Assembly (NCBI RefSeq): GCF_001975825.1
Contig: NZ_MTKN01000059.1
Span: 1 to 51,288 of the forward strand
Source: [Flexibacter] sp. ATCC 35208
GTDB taxonomy: Bacteria > Bacteroidota > Bacteroidia > Chitinophagales > Chitinophagaceae
Length of the DNA stretch: 51,288 bases
Direction: 5' to 3'
The notes under the pieces are model-generated. The model saw only the letters and a program-made list of their open reading frames with translations, did no database searches and was not told the DNA's origin. Below are positions 1-8,908 of this stretch, in pieces (positions within the stretch are counted from its first letter, which is position 1; each line of letters starts with the position of its first letter). Position numbers and translations under genes: made by a program.

Positions 1-44
1 TGTAAACAACTTCATTATCTCGTTACAACAAAAACTCTTTGAGA

Positions 45-1676
45 ATGCACAACGCTTATTTTCATTTTGCTGCACCGGCAAATGAACCGGTTTACAGCTA
101 TGCACCCGGATCGCCAGAAAAGGTTGCATTGAAAAAGCAACTATCTGCCTTTAAGGCGCAACAGGCGGATATTCCTATGTACATCAACAACCAGGAAATC
201 CGCACAGGAAAAACCGTTGACCTGCGCCCTCCACACGAAATCAAGCACAAACTGGGTCATTTCCACATGGGCGATGCCTCCCATATCAATGATGCCATCG
301 CAGCAGCATTGGCCGCTAAAGAACAGTGGGCTGCTACTACATGGGAACAACGCGCTGCTATTTTCCTGAAAGCCGCTGAACTGATTGCTACTAAATACCG
401 CTATCACATGAATGCTGCGACCATGCTCGGTCAAAGCAAAAATGCCTACCAGGCCGAGATCGATAGCGCCTGCGAACTGATCGACTTCCTGCGTTATAAT
501 GTGCATTTTCTCTCTGAGATCTATAAACAACAACCTGTCAGCTCTCCAGGGGTTCACAACCGTACCGAATACCGTCCGCTGGAAGGTTTCGTACTGGCAG
601 TAACACCGTTCAACTTCACAGCGATTGCAGGTAACCTACCTACATCTGCTGCGATGTGTGGAAATGTGGTCGTTTGGAAACCAGCAGATACCCAGGTATT
701 TGCTGCACATGTTTTCATGCAGATCATGATCGAAGCTGGCTTGCCAGCGGGTGTGATCAACCTCGTTTATGTGGATGGTCCTAAACTGGGTGATATCTGT
801 TTTAGTCATCCTGAATTTGCAGGTATTCACTTCACAGGTTCTACTGCTGTGTTCCAGCATATGTGGCAGACGATCGGTCAGAACATCAATAAATACAAAG
901 CTTACCCACGTATCGTAGGGGAAACAGGGGGTAAAGATTTCGTACTGGCACATGCTTCTGCAGATGTAGATGTGACTGCGATTGCACTGGCACGTGGTGC
1001 ATTTGAATACCAGGGTCAGAAATGCTCTGCAGCGAGTCGCGCTTACCTGCCTTCTAACATTGCCGAAGCGGTAAAAACCCGTCTGCTGGCAGAACTGAAG
1101 ACCATGAAAATGGGTACAGTGGAAGACTTCAGCAACTTTATCAATGCAGTGATTGATGAGCGTTCATTCAATAAGATCACTAACTATATTGAGAATGCAA
1201 AAAAAGATCCTGCTGCTAAGATCATTGCTGGTGGTAACTACAATAAGACAGAGGGTTACTTTATCGAACCAACTGTGATCGAAGTAACAGATCCGAAATA
1301 CGTAACGATGTGCGAAGAGATCTTCGGCCCCGTATTGACGATCTACACTTATGATGCAGATAAATTTGAAGAAATTATTGGCGTGGTAGATAGCAGCTCT
1401 GCATATGCATTGACTGGTTCTATCATTGCACAGGATCGTTACGCAATTGACCTGGCTACTAAGAAGCTGGTGAATGCTGCGGGTAATTTCTATATTAATG
1501 ATAAACCGACAGGTGCGGTGGTAGGACAACAGCCTTTTGGTGGTGCGAGAGCTTCTGGTACGAATGATAAGGCAGGGTCTATGCTGAACCTGTACAGGTG
1601 GTTAAGTGCAAGGACGATTAAGGAGACACTGGTACCGCCTACGGAGTATGGGTATCCGTTTGTGAAAGAAGCATAA
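45..1676 (+). CDS. pruA: L-glutamate gamma-semialdehyde dehydrogenase (1-pyrroline-5-carboxylate dehydrogenase)
   Basis: Second enzyme of proline breakdown: oxidises glutamate semialdehyde (from pyrroline-5-carboxylate) to glutamate with NAD+. The protein is about 543 residues, normal for the stand-alone P5CDH of the aldehyde dehydrogenase superfamily. Visible motifs are the VTPFNFTAI cofactor region, FTGST, GETGGKD with the general-base Glu near residue 293, GQKCSAASR with catalytic Cys near residue 327, and EEIFGPV. The frame opens two codons earlier with TTG; the ATG at 45 gives the family-like start MHNAYFHF. No proline dehydrogenase is adjacent. It converges on the peroxiredoxin gene across a shared hairpin terminator. 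Confidence 0.95.
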   Translation: MHNAYFHFAAPANEPVYSYAPGSPEKVALKKQLSAFKAQQADIPMYINNQEIRTGKTVDLRPPHEIKHKLGHFHMGDASHINDAIAAALAAKEQWAATTWEQRAAIFLKAAELIATKYRYHMNAATMLGQSKNAYQAEIDSACELIDFLRYNVHFLSEIYKQQPVSSPGVHNRTEYRPLEGFVLAVTPFNFTAIAGNLPTSAAMCGNVVVWKPADTQVFAAHVFMQIMIEAGLPAGVINLVYVDGPKLGDICFSHPEFAGIHFTGSTAVFQHMWQTIGQNINKYKAYPRIVGETGGKDFVLAHASADVDVTAIALARGAFEYQGQKCSAASRAYLPSNIAEAVKTRLLAELKTMKMGTVEDFSNFINAVIDERSFNKITNYIENAKKDPAAKIIAGGNYNKTEGYFIEPTVIEVTDPKYVTMCEEIFGPVLTIYTYDADKFEEIIGVVDSSSAYALTGSIIAQDRYAIDLATKKLVNAAGNFYINDKPTGAVVGQQPFGGARASGTNDKAGSMLNLYRWLSARTIKETLVPPTEYGYPFVKEA

Positions 1677-1681
1677 GTTAT

Positions 1682-1711
1682 ATAAGGGCACTTCGAAAGA
1701 AGTGCCCTTAT
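1682..1711. terminator. Bidirectional hairpin terminator between pruA and the peroxiredoxin gene
   Basis: Perfect 13-bp inverted repeat (ATAAGGGCACTTC and its complement) closed by a GAAA tetraloop, 5 bp after the pruA stop and just before the stop of the convergent gene. The AAGGGCACTT stem recurs in the 43-bp hairpin at 11092. Confidence 0.85.
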
Positions 1712-1714
1712 CCA

Positions 1715-2224
1715 TTATTTAATACCCTTCAACGCCGCCAGCGACTCCGTCACATGCTTCTCCCCATCTTTCATACTATTAAAAGTATGTACCACCACTC
1801 CCTGCTTATCCACCACATAAGTCACCCTCCCCGGAATCACAAACGTCTTCGGCACCCCAAATAACTTCCGCACACTATTAGAAGTATCGGCCAATAACGT
1901 AAATGGCAGATTATGATGCTGCGCAAACTTTTTATGCGAAGCCACCCCATCAGAACTAATGCCTATCACCTTCGCCCCATACTGTGAAAAAGCGGTATAA
2001 GAATCCCTGAAAGAACACGCCTCTTTCGTACACACACTGGTCTCATCCTTTGGATAAAAATAGATCACCAATGGCTGTTTCCCCAGCACAGAATTGATAT
2101 CAAAGGTATTACCATCCTGATCCTTGAGCTGGAAAGCCGGTACTTTATCACCTACTTTCAGCTGGGATTTGGAATTACATGCAAAAACAAAGAAGGACAA
2201 TGAAAACATAAGAAGCTGCTTCAT
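1715..2224 (-). CDS. Peroxiredoxin (BCP/thiol peroxidase type), lipoprotein
   Basis: Thiol peroxidase of the AhpC/TSA superfamily that reduces peroxides using the peroxidatic Cys in SVCTKEAC; the second Cys five residues later is the resolving position of the BCP subgroup. The start was set at 2224 (MKQLLMFSLSFFVFAC), which gives a lipoprotein signal peptide with Cys near residue 16; the longer frame adds ten non-conserved residues. The body has VGDKVPAFQLKDQDG, YFYPKDET and the C-terminal FVIPGRVTYVVDKQG. Export as a lipoprotein implies periplasmic or outer-membrane peroxide defence. It is transcribed away from pyrR. Confidence 0.9.
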   Translation of the reverse strand: MKQLLMFSLSFFVFACNSKSQLKVGDKVPAFQLKDQDGNTFDINSVLGKQPLVIYFYPKDETSVCTKEACSFRDSYTAFSQYGAKVIGISSDGVASHKKFAQHHNLPFTLLADTSNSVRKLFGVPKTFVIPGRVTYVVDKQGVVVHTFNSMKDGEKHVTESLAALKGIK

Positions 2225-2321
2225 ATAATTTATGATTAAGTTAACCGTATGCAAGATATACGTATTTTTTGGCCCCCGGTATTTTCATATTCCTTATTTT
2301 TACCCCCTAAAACTGCATACT

Positions 2322-2849
2322 TTGAAGACCATACTGAGTGGTACACAAGTGGCCATCACTGTTGACAGACTCTGTCACCAGCTTATCGAAAATCATGGAG
2401 ACTTCTCCAAAACTGCGCTGATCGGACTTCAGCCCAGAGGTATTTATCTGGCTGACAGAATCTACAATACCCTGCAGAAGCTGCTGCCAGGCGTAAAAAT
2501 CCAGTACGGAAGAATTGACATCACCTTCTACCGTGATGACTTCAATAAAGGGAAAGCACTCCATGTGCCTAACGAAACCGCTATCGATTTTTCAATTGAA
2601 AATAAGAAAGTAGTATTGATCGATGACGTGCTGTACACCGGCCGTACCACCCGCTCCGCACTGGATGCAATGCTGGATTTCGGCAGACCTTCTGAGGTAG
2701 AACTGCTTGTATTGATAGATCGCCGGTTTACCCGCGAACTACCTATTCAGGCGGACTATGTAGGGCGTACCATCGATGCTGTCAATTCGGAAATGGTGAA
2801 AGTGCGCTGGAAGGATCGTGACGGGCATGATGATGTTATTATTGAGTAG
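2322..2849 (+). CDS. pyrR: PyrR-type bifunctional pyrimidine regulator / uracil phosphoribosyltransferase
   Basis: Phosphoribosyltransferase of the PyrR family; family members bind pyr mRNA with UMP and can make UMP from uracil and PRPP. The PRPP loop is VVLIDDVLYTGRTTR, preceded by LIGLQPRGIYLA, IDITFYRDD and followed by LVLIDRRFTRELPIQADYVGR. The frame is open from an ATG at 2232, but the first 30 residues there do not resemble the family. The TTG at 2322 starts a 175-residue protein aligning with known PyrR N-termini, so I chose it; this is uncertain. pyrB follows 374 bp downstream, consistent with a pyr role. The last 77 bp of the gene is the parent of the tandem repeat that follows. Confidence 0.88.
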   Translation: MKTILSGTQVAITVDRLCHQLIENHGDFSKTALIGLQPRGIYLADRIYNTLQKLLPGVKIQYGRIDITFYRDDFNKGKALHVPNETAIDFSIENKKVVLIDDVLYTGRTTRSALDAMLDFGRPSEVELLVLIDRRFTRELPIQADYVGRTIDAVNSEMVKVRWKDRDGHDDVIIE

Positions 2850-3157
2850 CAGCATGATGTCTGGTCGGGATAATGAAAGTGTGCTGGAAGGAGATAGACA
2901 GGCATGATGCTGTTATTATTGAGTAGCAGCATAATGTCTGGCCGGGATAATGAAAGTGTGTTGGAAGGATCGTGACGGTCATGGTGCTGTCAGTATCCAA
3001 TAAAACAGGGAACTCTCTGGCCGCAAATGGTAAAAGTATACTGGCTGGATCGTGACAAGCGTAATGCCGTCATTATCTAATTCAAACAACAACCCATCTG
3101 CCCGGAAATGTGAAACAGACAAACCATCACCGCCTTAATGCCATCAATTTCGAATAA
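2773..3157 (+). repeat. Five 77-bp tandem units: the 3' end of pyrR and four echoes of it
   Basis: Units lie at 2773-2849 (inside pyrR), 2850-2926, 2927-3003, 3004-3080 and 3081-3157, each exactly 77 bp and each ending with a stop codon (TAG, TAG, TAA, TAA, TAA). Read in the frame of its own stop, each gives a version of the PyrR tail: MVKVRWKDRDGHDDVIIE in the gene, then MKVCWKEIDRHDAVIIE, MKVCWKDRDGHGAVSIQ, MVKVYWLDRDKRNAVII and VKQTNHHRLNAINFE. Divergence rises with distance from the gene. This fills nearly all of the 374-bp pyrR-pyrB gap. Confidence 0.9.
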
Positions 3158-3183
3158 TTTTACCATACCGTCCGGATATTGAT

Positions 3184-3215
3184 TTTGGGTTTTGTATTCA
3201 GGTCATTTATATTTG
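3184..3215 (+). promoter_or_regulatory. Bacteroidota-type promoter of pyrB
   Basis: TTTG at 3184-3187 and TATATTTG at 3208-3215 are separated by 20 bp, matching the Bacteroidota TTTG/TAnnTTTG consensus. It lies 8 bp before the pyrB ATG, so the transcript would be almost leaderless, leaving no room for a PyrR attenuator in front of pyrB. Confidence 0.75.
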
Positions 3216-3223
3216 CATCTTAA

Positions 3224-4153
3224 ATGTCATTATCAGTAAATCATCTCCTCGGAATTCGCGGTCTGAAGCGTCAGGATATAGAACTTATCTTTCAAACGGC
3301 TGATCAGTTCAAAGAGGTTTTACAGAGACCTATCAAAAAAGTTCCTACGCTCAGGGATACTACCATCGTTAATTTATTTTTTGAAAATTCCACCCGCACC
3401 CGTATCTCCTTCGAACTGGCGGAGAAACGTCTCGGTGCCGACGTGGTGAATTTTTCAGCATCAGGATCTTCGGTATCAAAAGGTGAAACCCTCATCGATA
3501 CCGTAAACAATATCCTCTCCATGAAAGTGGACATGGTAGTCATGCGACACTCAGCCAGCGGTGCGCCACACTTCTTATCCAAACACATTGATGTACCTAT
3601 CGTAAACGCCGGTGACGGGATCAACGAACACCCGACCCAGGCGCTGCTCGATGCCTTCTCTATCAGGGAAAAGCTCGGTACCGTAACAGGAAAGAAAATC
3701 GCCATCTGTGGCGATATCATGCACTCCCGCGTAGCACTGTCCAACATCTACTGCCTGAAGCAACTGGGCGCAGAGGTAACTGTTGTAGGTCCGCCTACAC
3801 TCATCCCTAAGCACATGCAGGAAGCACTGGGTGTAAATGTCAGCTACGACATCCGCGAAACACTGGAATGGTGTGATGTGGCAAACGTACTGCGTATACA
3901 GCTGGAAAGACAAAATACACCGCTCTTCTCTTCTCTGAGAGAATACTCACTGGCTTACGGTGTAAACCGCCAGCTGCTGGATAGTCTTAAGAAAGAGATC
4001 GTGATTATGCACCCGGGCCCGATTAATCGCGGCGTAGAGTTAAGCTCTGATGTAGCTGACTCCGGACATTCTATCATCCTGAACCAGGTGGAGAATGGGG
4101 TAGCGGTTCGTATGGCAGTTTTGTACCTGCTGGCAGGGAAAAAGGAACACTAG
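3224..4153 (+). CDS. pyrB: Aspartate carbamoyltransferase catalytic subunit
   Basis: Joins carbamoyl phosphate and aspartate, the committed step of UMP synthesis. 309 residues, typical of the catalytic chain. Motifs: FFENSTRTRISFELAEKRLG (carbamoyl-phosphate site), SVSKGET with the Ser and Lys of the 80s loop, HPTQALLDAF, and MHPGPINRG near the C-terminus. The regulatory subunit pyrI is not adjacent. It has its own promoter immediately upstream and a strong terminator 25 bp after the stop. Confidence 0.96.
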   Translation: MSLSVNHLLGIRGLKRQDIELIFQTADQFKEVLQRPIKKVPTLRDTTIVNLFFENSTRTRISFELAEKRLGADVVNFSASGSSVSKGETLIDTVNNILSMKVDMVVMRHSASGAPHFLSKHIDVPIVNAGDGINEHPTQALLDAFSIREKLGTVTGKKIAICGDIMHSRVALSNIYCLKQLGAEVTVVGPPTLIPKHMQEALGVNVSYDIRETLEWCDVANVLRIQLERQNTPLFSSLREYSLAYGVNRQLLDSLKKEIVIMHPGPINRGVELSSDVADSGHSIILNQVENGVAVRMAVLYLLAGKKEH

Positions 4154-4177
4154 ACAATACTAACAAACCCAATAAGT

Positions 4178-4213
4178 AAAAACGCTTTTACCGTTTGGTA
4201 AAAGCGTTTTTTT
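4178..4213 (+). terminator. Terminator of pyrB
   Basis: A 15-bp stem (left arm 4178-4192, right arm 4197-4211, loop GTTT) ends in a T run. Confidence 0.9.
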
Positions 4214-4214
4214 C

Positions 4215-4310
4215 TGAAAATGGTTTTCATCTTCGTTGGAGAATTCCATTTCTTTGAAAATGGTTTTCATTCCCCCGTTGGAGAATTCCCTCTTTCATGA
4301 ATGTTTTATT
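4215..4310 (+). repeat. Two copies of a dispersed palindromic element
   Basis: Copies begin at 4215 and 4255. Each opens with the near-palindrome TGAAAATGGTTTTCAT followed by TTGGAGAATTCC; the second continues with CTCTTTCATGAATGTTTT. The same element occurs at 25829-25955 and, inverted, at 22090-22185. All sit in intergenic DNA beside gene 3' ends. Confidence 0.8.
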
Positions 4311-4369
4311 AGTGAAATGATGTAAGTAACTGATGAAAAAGGAAAGTGTTTATTAAAGACCATTCCCGT

Positions 4370-7300
4370 CTAAAATATTGCATTCATCCCCAACGTAAAC
4401 GACCTGAAAAACGGATACTGATACCCCGTATTCGCCGCCTGCTCCGGATCATAATACCTGATCTTCATCTTATTGATCTCCCACAGATCCTGCCCTGAAA
4501 AATACACCCTCAGACTACTAATCAATGGCTGCCCATGCGCAAATCTAAACGTATACCCCAACTGCAAATTCTTCAATCGTATATAGGCCGCATTCATCAC
4601 CCAAAAAGAGCTAGGCGCCAGATTTTGACTATAGCCATTATATAACCGCGGAAAAGCCGCCTTCGTATTCTCCGCCGTCCAGTAATCTGCATGTATCTGC
4701 CATGGCTGCTGCCACCCTTCTACAAACGGCATACTATACTTCGCCGGCACTATCACCTTCCGCTCCCCAATCCCCTGGAAGAACACTGAAAAATCCAACC
4801 CCTTCCACGAAAATCCCGCATCAAACCCATAAGAATACCTCGGCTGTGAACTACCTAAATACACCAGATCCCCATGATCTGCTTTCGTATTAGTACCCCC
4901 GTTAATAATCCCATCATTATTCTGATCCACATATTTCAGATCTCCCGCAGCCGTAGCCGTACTCTGAAATGCATGCGCATTCGCCTCATCATTACTCTGG
5001 AAATACCCCTCCGCTTTATACCCTAAGATCGCATTATAAGGCAATCCTTCCAGTCCTTTATTATTCCCCGCCAGCCATGCTGTATTCCCATTCGATTGCA
5101 AGATCTTATTCTGGTCGTCAAAAAGATTCGCATTCACCCAATAACTAAACGGCCCCCTGTTATCTCTCCACCCAATATTCAATTCCCATCCCCATGACCG
5201 CATACTGGCTATAAAGAAAGAAGGATAAGCATAATTATAAGGAGGTAAAGTCTGTTCTGCTATCTGTATACGCGGATTGTGCTTCACAAAATAATCCGCT
5301 GTCACGGTCAGGCGGCCTTTCAGGAAAGCCATGTCCAACCCCGCATTTGTCGTATTGATCGTCTCCCAGTTATTATTCCCCGGCATGTACCTGTCTGTAT
5401 AATCCTCGTTCAACAATGGATACGCCTGCGGATATTTCAGCTGATCACGGTAATTATAATCATTCAACCCGGACCGCCAGTTGAAGTTCCCTAACAGCCC
5501 CCATGAAGCCCTCAGTTTAAACTCATCAAAGATGCGGAAGGCATGGTTAAACCACTTCTCATTATTCAATCGCCAGCCCGCAGAGAAAGAAGGGAAGATG
5601 TGCTGGCGGGTAATCGAATTCATGGTAGAACTATTGTAAAACAGCCTTGCTGCCACCAGGTTCGCTTCCACCAGGTACCGGTCATTAAAGTTATAATTCA
5701 GCCTTGCAAATAGTGATCCCTGTGAGCCGGAGGCTTTGTACCAGCGAATATCCGCCCATGTAGGCTGATTAAATGCCAGTGTAGCAATCTCATTGTCCGA
5801 TACATTGTAGAGCGAAGAGATCTTCTGGCGCTGATAATGACTCTCGTAAGCATAGCCTCCAAGAATGTGAATGGTATTCAGTTTGCCGGCAGGAATATCA
5901 TAATCGGCCAGTAACTGCAGGCTATGCTGTACTTCCAGCTGATCGCCTCTTTTCAGAGAGTTCGGATCATTGATGCTGTTTACATACCCATTTCCGTTAT
6001 AGTAATTGATAGTTTGCTTGCCAAGCCCATCGTAGTAATGCGTGATCTGCGGACTGTACACTGCTTTCAGCGTTAACCCCTTCACAGGATTTTCTGCTTT
6101 CAGACTAAAGGTCGCATCAGCAAAAGATGTTTGTTCATCCCGTTTGCCTCCGTGCTGTAAGAGCGAAATAGGGTTATAACCGGTTGTATAATTGCTTGTA
6201 TTGGGCACATATGTTGGAACATTGCCCGGTGCCTGGTATAAATAATTCAATAAACCATTGTACCCATCCACACGATAGCCGGGTGATTGTGTATGACTTT
6301 TCGCATACTGCAAACTCGTTTCCAGGCTGATCATATCGCTGAAACGGTTATTGATATTCAGTTGTACGTTATTCCTATTCGTATTATCAGGCCCGGTATT
6401 AAACAAGCCCTGTCGGGAAAACTGTCCTAATGACAACATATATTGGTGATCTGCAGAACCACCACGTGCACTGATATTAAAATTGGAAACGGAACTATTC
6501 TGACGGGTCACGTTTTTCAGCGGATCATTGTCGTAATAATATTTATAATCTCCATTGCCATCAGCAATTGCTCCAACAGCAGGGTCTTTTAGGTAACCGA
6601 TCTCCTGGTCTGTCCAGATGGGATCCATGCCGGCATTAGCCGCTGCCTGGTTTTGCAAAGTCGCTGCCTGCCAGGAGTGCATACGTTTGGGCAAATTGAT
6701 CGGATGCTCTAAACCAAAGAGGCTGTTGTATTCAACACTGATCTTCCCTGCTTTACCTCTCTTGGTCGTTACGAGTACCACGCCACCAGCGGCTTGGGGG
6801 CCATATATACTCGCAGCGGCAGCATCTTTCAGTACGGAGATCGATTCAATATCGTTGGGATTAAGTAAGGTAATGGAACCGGGTGCACCATCTACAAGCA
6901 CAAGTGGATCGCTGTTATTGCCGGAAGAGAGCCCCCGGATCTGGAGATTAAATCCTTCTTTGCCGGGTTGTCCATTGAGGCGGGTTACGAGCAGGCCGGG
7001 AGCAGTGCCTTGCAGGGCGGCGAGTACATTCGTTACAGGCCGGCTTTTGAGGCGGCGTCCTTCTACTTTGGCGATAGACCCGGTGATGTTTGCTTTGGTC
7101 TGTATACCATATCCGATAATGACGAGGTCATTCAGTATTTTGGTATCGCCTGCCAGCAGTATATCCAGGTTTCTTCTTTGTTTGAGTGGTATTTCCTGTG
7201 GCTCGTAGCCGATGAGTGAAATCTGTAAAACAGCATCTCCATTATTCACCGTCAGTTTGAACCGACCTGTTTCATTGCTGCTCACGCCATTTCGCGTCCC

Positions 7301-7780
7301 TTTTTCCCTGATAGAAACTCCTGCCAGTGGCTTCTCTCCATCGGAAATGACCCCTGATACCGTGAATACTTCAGGTTCCGGTTTGGTCTGAATTTTCGGT
7401 ATTCCGCTCACGGGGGCGGATTGCAGGATCGGGAAGACGATGATTTGTTTATTCCTGACTTCAAATGCGTATTTGCTACCTGAGAATAATTGTTGCAGCA
7501 CGGTATTCAATGGCTGGTGATCAGCATTGATTGTGATGCTCCTGGAATTTTCTATGACGGTGGAAGAAATAGCGAAGGTAAGGCCGGTTTGTTTTTCGAC
7601 GAGGCGGAGTACCTGGCGGAGGGGAGTGCGGGTTACTTTCAGGGATACGTGAATCGTATCAGCATCCTGGGCCTTCACTGATGGGCATGCCAAAAGAAGC
7701 CCTATACATGCACAAAAAAGTGCGATGTACCAGCGCTTGGTTAAAGCGGCCTTCCGGAGTGCCTTATGAGTTTCCTGCAT
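4370..7780 (-). CDS. SusC/RagA-type TonB-dependent outer-membrane transporter with N-terminal signalling domain
   Basis: Energy-dependent importer of the SusC family, 1136 residues. A cytoplasmic-looking start is followed by a signal peptide ending near AQDAD; a secretin/TonB short N-terminal (STN) domain lies about residues 45-115, a carboxypeptidase-regulatory-like domain about 140-215, and the plug about 235-345 (RGLSSGNNSDPLVLVDGAPG, then AAAASIYGPQAAGGVVLVTTK). The rest is a beta barrel ending in aromatic residues. STN domains pass substrate occupancy to a FecR anti-sigma factor, and fecR and an ECF sigma gene lie directly upstream. SusC transporters usually have a SusD lipoprotein partner just downstream; none is present here, so the substrate (glycan, peptide or metal complex) cannot be named. 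Confidence 0.92.
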   Translation of the reverse strand: MQETHKALRKAALTKRWYIALFCACIGLLLACPSVKAQDADTIHVSLKVTRTPLRQVLRLVEKQTGLTFAISSTVIENSRSITINADHQPLNTVLQQLFSGSKYAFEVRNKQIIVFPILQSAPVSGIPKIQTKPEPEVFTVSGVISDGEKPLAGVSIREKGTRNGVSSNETGRFKLTVNNGDAVLQISLIGYEPQEIPLKQRRNLDILLAGDTKILNDLVIIGYGIQTKANITGSIAKVEGRRLKSRPVTNVLAALQGTAPGLLVTRLNGQPGKEGFNLQIRGLSSGNNSDPLVLVDGAPGSITLLNPNDIESISVLKDAAAASIYGPQAAGGVVLVTTKRGKAGKISVEYNSLFGLEHPINLPKRMHSWQAATLQNQAAANAGMDPIWTDQEIGYLKDPAVGAIADGNGDYKYYYDNDPLKNVTRQNSSVSNFNISARGGSADHQYMLSLGQFSRQGLFNTGPDNTNRNNVQLNINNRFSDMISLETSLQYAKSHTQSPGYRVDGYNGLLNYLYQAPGNVPTYVPNTSNYTTGYNPISLLQHGGKRDEQTSFADATFSLKAENPVKGLTLKAVYSPQITHYYDGLGKQTINYYNGNGYVNSINDPNSLKRGDQLEVQHSLQLLADYDIPAGKLNTIHILGGYAYESHYQRQKISSLYNVSDNEIATLAFNQPTWADIRWYKASGSQGSLFARLNYNFNDRYLVEANLVAARLFYNSSTMNSITRQHIFPSFSAGWRLNNEKWFNHAFRIFDEFKLRASWGLLGNFNWRSGLNDYNYRDQLKYPQAYPLLNEDYTDRYMPGNNNWETINTTNAGLDMAFLKGRLTVTADYFVKHNPRIQIAEQTLPPYNYAYPSFFIASMRSWGWELNIGWRDNRGPFSYWVNANLFDDQNKILQSNGNTAWLAGNNKGLEGLPYNAILGYKAEGYFQSNDEANAHAFQSTATAAGDLKYVDQNNDGIINGGTNTKADHGDLVYLGSSQPRYSYGFDAGFSWKGLDFSVFFQGIGERKVIVPAKYSMPFVEGWQQPWQIHADYWTAENTKAAFPRLYNGYSQNLAPSSFWVMNAAYIRLKNLQLGYTFRFAHGQPLISSLRVYFSGQDLWEINKMKIRYYDPEQAANTGYQYPFFRSFTLGMNAIF

Positions 7781-7795
7781 TTTCTCCGGAAGTAC

Positions 7796-8806
7796 TTAAT
7801 AAATTTCTACGAGGCTATCTTTCTGTACGGTATGTACCTGCAGTGTTTTTGACAGGATGTCCAGTACTTCAGAAAGGGATTCCTTATGGAAGGTTGCGAT
7901 CAGCTTTTTATCGGCCAGCTCATCACCTTTTAGTACGATATGTACTTTATAATAATCTTCGAGTATGTCGGCAACTTCTGACAATGAGGCATCGTCAAAG
8001 GTAAGCTGACCAGTTTTCCATGCGATAGGATTATTATTTCTATGGTGACGGGTGGTGATGCTTTCGCTGGCTAGTAGCATATCGGCTTCCTGGCCCGGGA
8101 TGAGGATCACAGATTTGTTCCTGTTCTTGTAAATAGCTCTTACTTTACCACTCTGTACAAAGACTTTTACGTCCTGTTTGGTTTCTTTCACATCGAAGGA
8201 GGTACCAAGTACTTCAATGTCCACATTTTTCAGGTGAACGGTGAATGGTTTTTCAGGCATATGCTTTACATCTACGAATACTTCCCCTTGTTGTACGTAT
8301 ACTTCGCGGGTATCACCTTTGAAGTGGCGGGGGTATTTGACAGAAGTATGTGCATTCAGATAGAGTCTGGTACCGTCTGGCAACAGCAGGCTATCTTTAT
8401 TTTGTGCGGTTTGTTGGGTCGTATACATTGGCTGACGGACCAGGAGGTAAGTTCCTGCCATCAGTAGCACGGAAGCGGCTGCTGCCCACCAGTAACGGTG
8501 TACAGGTTTCCGCATCTTTATAACGGGAGTTGAATTGGATGTGACTGGGGTAAGGGTACTGTTGCCGGAGAGTACTTCTTCCGTAGCTAACAGGGTTTCA
8601 AACCTTTGCCATTGTTGCGTGGTATTGTAGGTAGCTGCTGTAGGCAACAGATCGTCGCCCTGCCATAAGGATTTGGTTTCTAAGAAGATATCCAAATTGG
8701 CAGCATCCATCTGCAACCATTCATCCAGTGAACGTTTGTGCTCCTCATGTCCTGGTTCTTCCAGGTAGCGGATAACGACATCGATATCAGGTTGCTGTAG
8801 TTTCAT
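7796..8806 (-). CDS. FecR-family anti-sigma factor
   Basis: Inner-membrane anti-sigma regulator that couples the transporter's STN domain to the ECF sigma factor. The N-terminal cytoplasmic part (residues 1-100) is followed by one membrane segment (about 104-121, WWAAAASVLLMAGTYLLV) and a periplasmic FecR domain with DSLLLPDGTRLYLNAHTSVKYP, then a DUF4974-like C-terminus (LTFDDASLSEVADILEDYY...SEVLDILSKTL). 336 residues is normal for the Bacteroidota subgroup. It lies 15 bp upstream of the transporter gene, so both are likely one transcript. Confidence 0.93.
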   Translation of the reverse strand: MKLQQPDIDVVIRYLEEPGHEEHKRSLDEWLQMDAANLDIFLETKSLWQGDDLLPTAATYNTTQQWQRFETLLATEEVLSGNSTLTPVTSNSTPVIKMRKPVHRYWWAAAASVLLMAGTYLLVRQPMYTTQQTAQNKDSLLLPDGTRLYLNAHTSVKYPRHFKGDTREVYVQQGEVFVDVKHMPEKPFTVHLKNVDIEVLGTSFDVKETKQDVKVFVQSGKVRAIYKNRNKSVILIPGQEADMLLASESITTRHHRNNNPIAWKTGQLTFDDASLSEVADILEDYYKVHIVLKGDELADKKLIATFHKESLSEVLDILSKTLQVHTVQKDSLVEIY

Positions 8807-8908
8807 CTCTTACTATTAATACAATCAAAAATAAACTTACCATTAGTCCCCGTGGAAAAATTTTAACATTTTCTTGGGCGCCTATATATATTATATATGT
8901 ATGCCCCT

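Noticed and set aside
2308..2324. TACTTTG as a promoter box for pyrR
   Set aside because: It has one base fewer than TAnnTTTG and overlaps the chosen TTG start, so it cannot serve that start; left unassigned.
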